From Bradyrhizobium sp. (GTDB lineage Bacteria; Pseudomonadota; Alphaproteobacteria; Rhizobiales; Xanthobacteraceae), in assembly GCF_027307225.1 (NCBI RefSeq), contig NZ_DAHUXJ010000086.1, forward strand, positions 29,493 through 93,492: DNA of 64,000 nt, in the 5' to 3' direction. Positions 33,788 through 41,512 of the stretch are shown piece by piece. The position numbers were made by a program, and so were the translations under genes. Numbering within the stretch: the first letter of the stretch is position 1; each line of letters opens with the position of its first letter. Under the pieces are notes generated by a model. That model was not told where the DNA came from. It saw only the letters and a program-made list of their open reading frames with translations, and searched no databases.

Positions 33788-33980
33788 GTCCCACTCGCAA
33801 CAGCCGTCCAACCGCTTTCAGGAGGCCCGGCCACCGTTTCGAATAGCTTAACAAAAGCGCTTTTTTTGCGTCAGTGTCCGGATTCCGACCGGAACCGAAA
33901 GGCCCATATCGGCCTTTGTTCTCGGCTGCAAACCAGCTACCAAGCGTTGTTCCCTCAGCTTTCAAGGCAGTGCCATCCCT

Positions 33981-34856
33981 ATGAAAATCCGCAAAGCCGT
34001 CTTCCCCGTCGCCGGCCTCGGTACCCGCGTGCTGCCCGCCACCAAGGCGATGCCGAAGGAGATGCTGACCATCGTCGACAAGCCGCTGATCCAGCATGTG
34101 GTCGACGAAGCCAGGGAAGCCGGGATCGAGCACTTCGTCTTCGTCACCGGCCGCAACAAGGGCGTGATCGAGGATCATTTCGATCGCATGTACGAGCTGG
34201 ATGCGACGCTCGCCGCCCGGGGCAAGAAGGCGGAAATGGAAATTCTGGCCCGCGACCAGCCGGAGGCGGGCGCCATGAGCTTCACGCGCCAGCAGGCGCC
34301 GCTCGGCCTTGGCCATGCGGTGTGGTGCGCGCGCGATATCGTGGGCGATGAGCCGTTCGCCGTGGTGTTGCCCGACGAACTTGTGCTGCACACGCCCGGA
34401 TGTCTGGCGCAGATGATCGAGGCCGCAAGCAAGCTCGGCGCGAAATCCAACCTGATCGCGGTGGAAGCCGTGCCTGACGAGCTCACGCATCAATACGGCA
34501 TTTGCGGCGTCGGCAAGCGCAACGGCAAGGTGTTCGAGGTGGACGGAATGGTCGAGAAGCCGGCGAAGGGCACCGCGCCATCGAACCTCTCGATCACCGG
34601 GCGCTACATCCTGCAGCCGGAGATCTTCAAGATCCTCGAGACGCAGGAGCGCGGCGCCGGCGGCGAAATCCAGCTCACCGACGCGATGATCGGTTTGTCG
34701 AAGACGCAGAAATTCTACGGCGTAGAATTCGAGGGCGAGCGGCACGACTGCGGCTCGAAGGCCGGATTCCTGCGCGCCAACATCGCCTTCGGCATGGCGC
34801 GGCCCGAGTTGCGCGAGGGCTTGCGCGCGGAGATGAAGACATATTCCGCGAAGTGA
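33981..34856 (+). CDS. galU: UTP-glucose-1-phosphate uridylyltransferase
   Basis: 291 residues with the complete bacterial GalU pattern: KAVFPVAGLGTRVLPATKAMPKEML (given as FPVAGLGTRVLPATKAMPKE), GLGHAVWCAR, FAVVLPDEL, and the C-terminal KTQKFYGVEFEGERHDCGSK (KFYGVEFEGERHDCGS). It makes UDP-glucose for exopolysaccharide, lipopolysaccharide and cyclic glucans. Stands alone; divergent from the transglycosylase. The intergenic stretch after it (34857-34981) shows no clear terminator. Confidence 0.96.
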   Translation: MKIRKAVFPVAGLGTRVLPATKAMPKEMLTIVDKPLIQHVVDEAREAGIEHFVFVTGRNKGVIEDHFDRMYELDATLAARGKKAEMEILARDQPEAGAMSFTRQQAPLGLGHAVWCARDIVGDEPFAVVLPDELVLHTPGCLAQMIEAASKLGAKSNLIAVEAVPDELTHQYGICGVGKRNGKVFEVDGMVEKPAKGTAPSNLSITGRYILQPEIFKILETQERGAGGEIQLTDAMIGLSKTQKFYGVEFEGERHDCGSKAGFLRANIAFGMARPELREGLRAEMKTYSAK

Positions 34857-34981
34857 AGGCAGGAGCGCTGCGCGCTCATGCCGTCATTCCGGAGCGGTCA
34901 TATCCCTGCGCCGTCCAAATCCGATTGCTTCCCTCTTGTCAGAAGCAGGCGCCGAATTCTTGTCCGAATCCCAGTGATCGA

Positions 34982-35266
34982 ATGACCCAATATGACCCTT
35001 TGCGCGACTATCTGAAGCGACAGAAGCTGGCTGAATTTATGCTGAGTTTCGAGGAGATCGAGGCGATCATCGACGCAGCGCTGCCGCGCGCGGCGCAGCG
35101 CGCCTCCTGGTGGGAGACGCTGCGCAGCCCGCAGGAGAAGATGCCACAGCGCGAGGCGTGTCTTGAGGCCGGCTACACCGCGACGAGGCTGCCGGACGGC
35201 AAAAGCGTAAAGTTCAAGAAGATGCCGCGCGACAAGCGTCTTCCGCGTGAAAGCGAAGAGCCGTAA
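34982..35266 (+). CDS. DUF7662-like small protein
   Basis: 94 residues. The N-terminal half YDPLRDYLKRQKLAEFMLSFEEIEAIIDAALPRAAQRASWWET (visible as YDPLRDYL, LSFEEIEAIIDAALP and ASWWET) matches a small family found alone or fused to nuclease-like domains, known by the DUF number only. The C-terminus is basic (KFKKMPRDKRLPRE), compatible with nucleic-acid binding. Its stop is directly adjacent to the stop of the convergent EAL gene, with no terminator between. Confidence 0.7.
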   Translation: MTQYDPLRDYLKRQKLAEFMLSFEEIEAIIDAALPRAAQRASWWETLRSPQEKMPQREACLEAGYTATRLPDGKSVKFKKMPRDKRLPRESEEP

Positions 35267-38188
35267 TCAGCTCGCCGCTTCCAGCCGGACTTCGGTCAAC
35301 AGCCGCATCGCGGCGTCGGCATCCATTGGCTCGCCGAAGGCAAAGCCCTGTGCATATTCGCAGCCGAGCTGGTAGAGCTCGACCGCGTCGGAATCGGTCT
35401 CGGCGCCCTCGGCGACCACGTCCATGCCGAGGTCGTGCGCCAGCGCGATGATCGATTTGAGGATCACCGGACGGGTGCCGCGGCTCGTGGTGCGCACGAA
35501 CGACTGGTCGATCTTGATGGTGTCGAACGGGAAGCGCTGCAAGTAAGCCAGCGACGAATGGCCGGTGCCGAAATCGTCGAGCGAAAGGCCGGTGCCCAGT
35601 TCGCGGATGCGCGTCAGCATTTGCGCCGCGTGCTCCGGATTCTCCATCACTAAGGATTCCGTCAACTCAAGCTTGAGCGTGCCACGCGCCAGCGACGAAC
35701 GCGACAGCACGGTGCGGATGTCGTGGATCAAATCGTGGCGGAGCAGCTGGCGCGAAGAGACGTTGACGCTGGCAAAGATCGGCTCGCGCGAACGCATCGC
35801 GCGCTGCCAGACCGCCAATTGTCGCGCCGTCTGGTCGAGCACGAAGGTGCCGAGGTCGATGATCAGGCCGGTTTCCTCGGCAATCGTGATGAATTCGCTC
35901 GGCGACATCCGCCCGAGCTTCGGATGATCCCAGCGCGCCAACGCCTCGAAGCCGGCGATCGAGCGATCTTCCAGCCGCACGATCGGCTGATAGAGGATCG
36001 TGATCTCCTCGCGCTCGATCGCGCGGCGCAATTCGCTCTCCAGCGTCAAGCGGTCGGTCTTTCGCGCGCGCATTGCGGGCTTGTAGACATCGATGCGGTC
36101 GCCGCCGATCCGCTTGGAGTGATACATCGCAAGCTCGGCATCCTTGATGATCTCGTCGGTGAGCTGCGTCTGCGGGTCGGAGAGCGCAAGGCCGATGGAG
36201 GCGGTCAGGAAAATCTCGCGGTCGTTGAAGGCGATCGGCGCGCGGATGGTCTTGCGGATGGTTTCGGCAAAGGCGGTAATGCGCGCGGGATCCTGTTCCG
36301 ACATCAGGATCAGGCCGAACTGGTCGCCCGCGAGCCGCGCCAAGGTGTCCTGCGGCTTGAGGATGCGGGTCAGCCGCCGTGCCAGCGTCAACAAAATGGA
36401 ATCGCCGACCGCAATGCCGACGGAATCGTTCACCTGCTTGAAGCGGTCGAGGTCGATCACCATCAGCGTCGGCCGCAGGTTAGGCATGGTCTTGGCGAGG
36501 TTGGCCACCGCGTTGAGGCGGTCCATGAACAGCTTGCGGTTTGGCAATCCCGTCATATTGTCGTGAACCGAATCGTGGAGCATGCGCTCTTCGGCGTTCT
36601 TGGCTTCGGTGACATCGGTGAGCGTGCCGACCACGCGCGAGACTTCGCCATCGGAGCCGACGACGGGGCGGGCCTTCAGCGCAAACCACATGAAGTGCCC
36701 GTCCGGCGTGCGCAAGCGGAAATCCTGCACCAGGCGGCCGCGGCGCTGGTCGAGCACGCTGTCGAGTGCCGCGCGGAAGCGGTCCTGATCGAGCGGGTGC
36801 AGCACCTCCAGCCACTTGGCCGCCGGGCCTTCCAGCGTGCCGCGCTTCAGCCCGAGCAGGGTTTCCGTCTCGGGGCTGGTGAAGACCTTGTCGGAGGAGA
36901 CGTCCCAGTCCCAGATCAGGTCGCCGGAGCCAGCGAGCGCCAGCGCGCGGCGCTCGACGTCGGACACGATGCCCGTGGTGGCGCCACCGCCGGCGAAGGC
37001 GTGCTGCATCACCGTGAAGCCGATCAGCATCACGATCAGGACGAGGCCGCCGAGCAGTGCGGGGCCGACGATATCGTTGGTAACGCTGCCGGCGACCGTC
37101 AGGCCGGCGGCGATCACCCAGACGACCAGCAGGAACCAGGTCGGGATCAGCAGCACCGCGCGATCGAAGCCGTGCGTCGAGAGATAGACGATCAGCGCGA
37201 AGCCGGCGAAGGCGATCATCACCAGCGACATGCGCGCGATGCCCGAGGCGACCGCGGGGTCGAACAACGCCAGCGCGACCAGCGAGCCCAGGAACGCCAG
37301 CCAGCCGACGGTGATGTGGGAGTAACGTACGTGCCAGCGTGAAAGATTGAGATAGGCGAACAGGAACACCAGAAGCGTTGCGGCCAAAATCGCTTCGCCG
37401 CCGGCGCGCCACACCCGCTCGGCGTTGTTCGACATGTCGAGCACCTTGCCCCAGAAGCCGAAGTCGACGCCGATATAGACCAGCACCGCCCAAGCGAGCG
37501 CGGCGGCAGCCGGAAACATGATGCTGCCCTTGACCACGAACAGAATGGTCAGCACCAGCGCCAGCAGGCCGGAGATGCCGATCACGATGCCCTGGTAGAG
37601 CGTGAAGGAGTTGACCTTGTCCTTGTAGGCGTCAGGTTCCCACAGATAGAGCTGCGGCAGCTTGTCGGTGCGCAGCTCCGCGACATAGGTGACGACAGCG
37701 CCTGGATCGAGCGTGATGCGGAAGATGTCGGCGGTCGCGCTTTCCTGCCGCTCCGGACGGTCACCGGTCGAAGGCGTGATGGTCGCGATGCGCGACAGCC
37801 CGAGATCGGGCCATAATATTCCCGAGGACACGATGCGATAGTGAGGCGCCACGATCAGGCGATCGAGCTGGTCGTCGGTGTTGTTGGCGAGCGCAAAAAC
37901 CACCCAGTTCTGGCCGCCTTCGCGGGCGCGGACTTCGATGCGGCGAACGATGCCGTCAGGGCCGGGTGCCGTGGAAACCTGGATGCGATCGTTGTCGCTA
38001 TGCTGATGTTCCAGTACTGCCGTCAGGTCGATGGCCGACACGTCGCCGCGGACGCTGACCGCGTCGACAGCCCACGCCGGCGTGGCCGCAATCATCATGA
38101 GGCCCAGCAAGAGTGCCGCCGATTTGATTCGAATCAGGGACTTCAAATCGAAAAGCGGCACTCCAAACATATGTTTGCTAGTGCCCAT
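35267..38188 (-). CDS. Membrane PAS-GGDEF-EAL protein with degenerate GGDEF
   Basis: 973 residues from this start. A signal peptide (SAALLLGLMMIAATPAWA) leads to an extracytoplasmic domain of about 190 residues, then about seven TM helices (220-420), a PAS domain (430-560), GGDEF (565-720) and EAL (730-970). The cyclase motif is AGDQF (620-624), so diguanylate cyclase activity is unlikely. EAL (748-750) and DDFGTGHSS are intact, arguing for cyclic di-GMP hydrolysis. The start codon and the n-region of the signal peptide lie in a palindromic element (38110-38254); a later start within it is possible. Confidence 0.88.
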   Translation of the reverse strand: MGTSKHMFGVPLFDLKSLIRIKSAALLLGLMMIAATPAWAVDAVSVRGDVSAIDLTAVLEHQHSDNDRIQVSTAPGPDGIVRRIEVRAREGGQNWVVFALANNTDDQLDRLIVAPHYRIVSSGILWPDLGLSRIATITPSTGDRPERQESATADIFRITLDPGAVVTYVAELRTDKLPQLYLWEPDAYKDKVNSFTLYQGIVIGISGLLALVLTILFVVKGSIMFPAAAALAWAVLVYIGVDFGFWGKVLDMSNNAERVWRAGGEAILAATLLVFLFAYLNLSRWHVRYSHITVGWLAFLGSLVALALFDPAVASGIARMSLVMIAFAGFALIVYLSTHGFDRAVLLIPTWFLLVVWVIAAGLTVAGSVTNDIVGPALLGGLVLIVMLIGFTVMQHAFAGGGATTGIVSDVERRALALAGSGDLIWDWDVSSDKVFTSPETETLLGLKRGTLEGPAAKWLEVLHPLDQDRFRAALDSVLDQRRGRLVQDFRLRTPDGHFMWFALKARPVVGSDGEVSRVVGTLTDVTEAKNAEERMLHDSVHDNMTGLPNRKLFMDRLNAVANLAKTMPNLRPTLMVIDLDRFKQVNDSVGIAVGDSILLTLARRLTRILKPQDTLARLAGDQFGLILMSEQDPARITAFAETIRKTIRAPIAFNDREIFLTASIGLALSDPQTQLTDEIIKDAELAMYHSKRIGGDRIDVYKPAMRARKTDRLTLESELRRAIEREEITILYQPIVRLEDRSIAGFEALARWDHPKLGRMSPSEFITIAEETGLIIDLGTFVLDQTARQLAVWQRAMRSREPIFASVNVSSRQLLRHDLIHDIRTVLSRSSLARGTLKLELTESLVMENPEHAAQMLTRIRELGTGLSLDDFGTGHSSLAYLQRFPFDTIKIDQSFVRTTSRGTRPVILKSIIALAHDLGMDVVAEGAETDSDAVELYQLGCEYAQGFAFGEPMDADAAMRLLTEVRLEAAS

Positions 38189-38254
38189 GGCTTTCCGAAG
38201 TTCGTGAATTGAACGTGCGGCGACGCGCGGCGAACTTCGGAAAGCGGGCACGAG
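38110..38254. repeat. Bipartite palindromic element in reverse orientation, B module shortened
   Basis: Module A 38178-38254: CTAGTGCCCATGGCTTTCCG facing CGGAAAGCGGGCACGAG, with arms CCGAAGTTCG/CGAACTTCGG. Module B at about 38110-38164 keeps GTGCCGC/GCGGCAC and CGATTTGA/TCAAATCG but has lost about 25 bases of inner stem and loop. Both modules are read in frame by the EAL gene. Confidence 0.85.
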
Positions 38255-38377
38255 CCGCTGCCAGGCACCTGATCAGACGCAATGTCGGTTCTCCGCGGTC
38301 GAGACAAATCGCGGGCGTCACCACAGCCCGTGCGCGTCGGGATAGATGACACGAATGCGAAGGAAATCAAAGGGTTT

Positions 38378-38619
38378 CTAGTGTCCCGGTTCTGACATTC
38401 GTATCATATCGCGGCAGGCACTTTTACGAATGTCAGAACCAAAGGGACACTAGCAACTATATGATTCTAGTGTGGCTTTGACTCTGACGTTCCTTTGAGG
38501 AACTCGCTGCAAGATTGAAAGGAACGTCAGAGTCGCCACACTAGTGTGGTTTAGGGATTTGACACTCGCCTTGAGCACGCGCGGCGACACTGAAGCGAAT
38601 GTCAAATCCACCACACTAG
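38378..38619. repeat. Palindromic array A-linker-B-B
   Basis: A 38378-38453 (GTCCCGGTTCTGACATTCG facing CGAATGTCAGAACC-AAA-GGGAC); linker 38454-38466; B 38467-38544 (GTGTGGCTTTGACTCTGACG facing CGTCAGAGTC-G-CCACAC); second B 38541-38619 sharing CTAG (GTGTGGTTTAGGGATTTGAC facing GTCAAATCC-A-CCACAC). The two B modules have unrelated stem sequences. Between 38255 and 38377 I see nothing identifiable. Confidence 0.93.
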
Positions 38620-38640
38620 CCGCGTGATCGGCTGCGAGCG

Positions 38641-39636
38641 TCAAAGCTCCAACACAATTTTGCCAATATGTGCGCTGGTCTCCATGCGGCGGTGCGCATC
38701 GGCTGCCCTTTCCAGCGGGAAAGTGCTGTCCATCAAGGGTTTGATGCGGCCTTCTCGCAGCAACGGCATCACCTTCGCCTCGATGGCGGCGACCATGGCG
38801 GCCTTATCCGCATTACTATGGGGCCGCAATGTCGAGCCGGTATGGTGCAGCCGCTTCACCATCAGCCGCGCGATATTGGCGGTGAACTTGGCGCCGCCAA
38901 GCGTAGCGATCTGCACGATGCGTCCGTCGGCTGCCGCAGTCTCATAATTGCGTTCGACGTAGTCGCCGCCAACCATGTCGAGGATGACATTGGGACCGCC
39001 CGACGTCAGCGATTTGCAGGCGGCGACGAAGTCCTCGGTCTTGTAGTTGATGGCATGGTCAGCGCCGAGCCTGAGGCAGGCATCGGCCTTGTCTTTCGAT
39101 CCGACGGTGACGATCACCTTGGCGCCGAAGGCTTTCGAAAGCTGGACCGCCATGGTGCCGATGCCTGACGAGCCGCCATGGATCAGGATCGTTTCGCCCG
39201 CCTGAAGTCCGCCGCGCTCGAACACGTTGTGCCACACCGTCATCAGCGTTTCCGGCGTGGCGCCGGCTTCCAACATCGACAGCGAGGCGGGGACCGCCAT
39301 CGCCTGTGCATCCTGCGCAATGCAATATTGGGCGTAGCCGCCGCCGGCCACCAGCGACATCACCTTGTCGCCGAGCTTGTGCCGGTTGCTGCCCGCGCCA
39401 AGCGCGACCACTTCGCCCGCGACTTCGAGGCCGGGCAGATCGCTCGCGCCGGGCGGCGGCGGATAGGAGCCGGAGCGCTGCGCCACGTCGGGCCGGTTGA
39501 CGCCGGCGGCTTTGACCTTGATCAGGATTTCGTCGGGTCCAGGTGCCGGCACCGGGCGCGCCTCGGGCAGTAACACTTCCGGTCCGCCGGGCTTGCTGAT
39601 CGCGACGACGGTCATTTGCGAAGGGACTTTTTCCAT
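38641..39636 (-). CDS. Zinc-independent NAD(P)H:quinone oxidoreductase (MDR family)
   Basis: 331 residues of the quinone oxidoreductase/PIG3 branch of the medium-chain dehydrogenases. GVNRPDVAQRSGSYPPPPG, GLEVAGEVVALGAG, the nucleotide fold ILIHGGSSGIGTMAVQLSKAFGA (ILIHGGSSGIGTMAVQLSKA) and GADHAINYKTEDF are visible. Zinc ligand Cys residues are absent. It probably reduces quinones with NADPH. AAGGAC precedes the ATG. Single gene. Confidence 0.9.
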   Translation of the reverse strand: MEKVPSQMTVVAISKPGGPEVLLPEARPVPAPGPDEILIKVKAAGVNRPDVAQRSGSYPPPPGASDLPGLEVAGEVVALGAGSNRHKLGDKVMSLVAGGGYAQYCIAQDAQAMAVPASLSMLEAGATPETLMTVWHNVFERGGLQAGETILIHGGSSGIGTMAVQLSKAFGAKVIVTVGSKDKADACLRLGADHAINYKTEDFVAACKSLTSGGPNVILDMVGGDYVERNYETAAADGRIVQIATLGGAKFTANIARLMVKRLHHTGSTLRPHSNADKAAMVAAIEAKVMPLLREGRIKPLMDSTFPLERAADAHRRMETSAHIGKIVLEL

Positions 39637-39738
39637 GATTTGTCCTTGGCCAAGCGTTAGAATTTTCGGGAAACCGGCACCTGATTAGCCAGCGGCGTCC
39701 GGCCTTGCAACCGGTCGCCTCAACGAGGAGAAACGCGC

Positions 39739-39930
39739 ATGCCCGTCGAAGATGACGACCGGCCGAGGAAGAAAATCAGCCACGAGATCGGTCAGGACCT
39801 TTCGCTGCTCGCGGTGGAAGAACTCACCGAACGGATCACGCTCTTGAAATCCGAAATCGATCGTTTGCAGGAGGCCGCCACCAGGAAGCGCGCCTCCAAG
39901 GACACGGCGAACAGTTTCTTCAAGTCGTAG
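39739..39930 (+). CDS. DUF1192 family protein
   Basis: 63 residues, highly charged, with the DUF1192 block LSLLAVEELTERITLLKSEIDRLQ forming one helix (LLAVEELTERITLLKSEIDR) and a tail KRASKDTANSFFKS. The family is common in alphaproteobacteria and has no known function; it often neighbours DUF1465. GAGGAG precedes the ATG. DUF1465 follows 386 bases downstream on the same strand. Confidence 0.88.
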   Translation: MPVEDDDRPRKKISHEIGQDLSLLAVEELTERITLLKSEIDRLQEAATRKRASKDTANSFFKS

Positions 39931-40316
39931 ATGAAGAAACGGCCGCTCGGCCATTGGCCGACATGGCAAACAAACCCTAAAAAAATTCGCTCGTTTACGG
40001 TCGATTAAGCTTTCTCAGGTATGACTTGCAGCGTCCTCTTTGGACACCGAGTGGCTCCTGTCCACTCTGTTTGACGCCTCCCTGTTATCAACTTCAAAAG
40101 CCGCCGGAAACGGCGGCTCCTTTTTTGCGCGTTTTCCGTCACATAGCTTCGCTTTACGAGAAGTTCCTGCAACGTTCGCGTCAGCTTTGCGACAGGTCGC
40201 TGGAAACCATAATTTGGATTGCGGCTGGACACTCGAACCCGCGTGCGCAATGATTTGTTCATCATATTTTTCCGGCGCTTGGAGCCGGCGGTGAATAGTT
40301 GCGTGAGGCGTTTTAG
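39931..40316 (+). other. Intergenic region with strong internal terminator, possible small RNA
   Basis: 386 bases between the DUF1192 and DUF1465 genes. A strong terminator ends near 40126. The 120-170 bases before it hold no reading frame of note and could be the DUF1192 3' UTR or a separate small RNA. Just upstream, TTAC-N6-TTAA (40000-40013 region) faintly recalls a CtrA half-site pair but has the wrong spacing. After the terminator is the DUF1465 promoter region, unresolved. Confidence 0.4.
40099..40126 (+). terminator. Rho-independent terminator with GNRA loop
   Basis: AGCCGCCG (40099-40106), loop GAAA, CGGCGGCT (40111-40118), then CC and six T residues. Rightward. Confidence 0.9.
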
Positions 40317-40829
40317 ATGTCGGAACGGTCGCAAGGCGAAACCCCGCTTGTCCAGTTCAGCGAGCGGCTGACCAATTCGGCGGCATTCGGCACCTTGTTC
40401 CGCGAAGGCATGGATCTGGTCGAGGAGACCGCCGCCTATCTCGATGGCGACGGGCGCACCGAAGCCAAGGCGCTCGAGCGCTCCGTCAGTCTCACTTACG
40501 CGACCGAAAGCATGCGGCTGACCACCCGCTTGATGCAACTCGCCTCATGGCTGTTGCTGCACCGTGCGGTCAAGGAAGGCGAAATGACCTTGACCCAGGC
40601 CAATCGCGAAAAGACCAAGGTCAAGCTTTCGGCGGCCGATCCCGGTCCGGACGAGATGATCGAAAAGCTGCCGGAGCACTTGCAGGGCCTGATCGGTCGC
40701 TCGATGGCGCTCCAAGGCAAGGTGCGCCGTCTCGACGCCACGATTCACGCCGCTCCCGCCGAGCGCGCCCCGATCGGCAATCCGCTGGTGCCGCAGCTCA
40801 ACCGCCTGAAGGCAGCGTTCGAACAGTAA
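40317..40829 (+). CDS. DUF1465 family protein
   Basis: 170 residues, helical, with the DUF1465 pattern (FSERLTNSAAFGTLFREGMDLVEETAAYLDGDGR, seen as FGTLFREGMDLVEETAAYLD; SLTYATESMRLTTRLMQLASWLL; KVKLSAADPG). Found across Hyphomicrobiales and Caulobacterales; some relatives are cell-cycle expressed, but no molecular role is established. Followed 32 bases later by a bidirectional terminator shared with rpmE. Confidence 0.9.
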   Translation: MSERSQGETPLVQFSERLTNSAAFGTLFREGMDLVEETAAYLDGDGRTEAKALERSVSLTYATESMRLTTRLMQLASWLLLHRAVKEGEMTLTQANREKTKVKLSAADPGPDEMIEKLPEHLQGLIGRSMALQGKVRRLDATIHAAPAERAPIGNPLVPQLNRLKAAFEQ

Positions 40830-40860
40830 TGCTCACGCCGAAAACGGCGGACCGACAAAA

Positions 40861-40892
40861 AAACGCCCCTGCGTTCGAAAGCAGGGGCGTTT
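40861..40892. terminator. Bidirectional terminator between DUF1465 gene and rpmE
   Basis: AAACGCCCCTGC (40861-40872) pairs perfectly with GCAGGGGCGTTT (40881-40892), with A/T tracts on both sides (seven A before it at 40857-40863). Confidence 0.92.
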
Positions 40893-40917
40893 TGCATTCC
40901 AAAGCGAATGAGCCGCT

Positions 40918-41145
40918 TCAATCCTTCTTGAGGAAGCCGGAAAACTTCTTCTGGAACCGCGACACGCGACCGCCGCGGTCCATCAATTGCTGGGTGCCGC
41001 CGGTCCAGGCCGGATGCGACCTCGGATCGATATCCAGGTTCAACCTGTCGCCTTCCTTGCCCCAGGTGGAACGCGTCTGGTACTCGGTGCCGTCGGTCAT
41101 AACGACCGTAATCGTATGATAATTCGGGTGAATTTCCGCTTTCAT
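40918..41145 (-). CDS. rpmE: 50S ribosomal protein L31
   Basis: 75 residues: [40 protein letters not shown] and [22 protein letters not shown] are the L31 signature. The CxxC zinc pairs of the C+ type are absent, so this is a zinc-free form, normal for alphaproteobacteria. Single gene; a diverged palindromic element separates it from the divergent ABC exporter. Confidence 0.97.
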   Translation of the reverse strand: MKAEIHPNYHTITVVMTDGTEYQTRSTWGKEGDRLNLDIDPRSHPAWTGGTQQLMDRGGRVSRFQKKFSGFLKKD

Positions 41146-41300
41146 GGCAGGTCCTTCGGCGCGCCGGCGCCCATATTCGTTTGTTGCGGTGTCGGATTTG
41201 GCCGGGTCTATAACGCAAGCGGACCCTCAAAACAAGCCGAGGACAGCGGATTTGGGGCCCGTCGGAGGCCGCCGGTTTTAGGGATTTGCCAGTAACCGTC

Positions 41301-41471
41301 CTCGTGTCCCCGGTTCTGACATTCGTATCGTCATGCGGCTGGTTCTTCCACGAATGTCGGAACCAGAGGGAGACGGGCAAAATATTGAATTCCAGCGTGG
41401 TTTAGGATTTGACATTCGCTATCTAAGGACTCGCGGGGCCTCCGACGCGAATGTCAAATCCACCACACGGG
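41301..41471. repeat. Diverged bipartite palindromic element upstream of an ABC exporter
   Basis: Module A 41301-41377 (CTCGTGTCCCCGGTTCTGAC on the left, GTCGGAACC-AGA-GGGAGACGGG on the right). Module B 41392-41471 (CCAGCGTGGTTTAGGATTTG on the left, CAAATCC-A-CCACACGGG on the right). All four CTAG boundaries have decayed to CTCG, CGGG, CCAG and CGGG. The whole element stays open in the frame of the downstream gene. Confidence 0.85.
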
Positions 41472-41512
41472 TGGCCCTAATCTTGGGGGTGGAAAACGGG
41501 TGGTTTGAATTC

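Noticed and set aside
40000..40013. CtrA binding site near the DUF1192-DUF1465 region
   Set aside because: TTAC-N6-TTAA differs from TTAA-N7-TTAA in both a base and the spacing.
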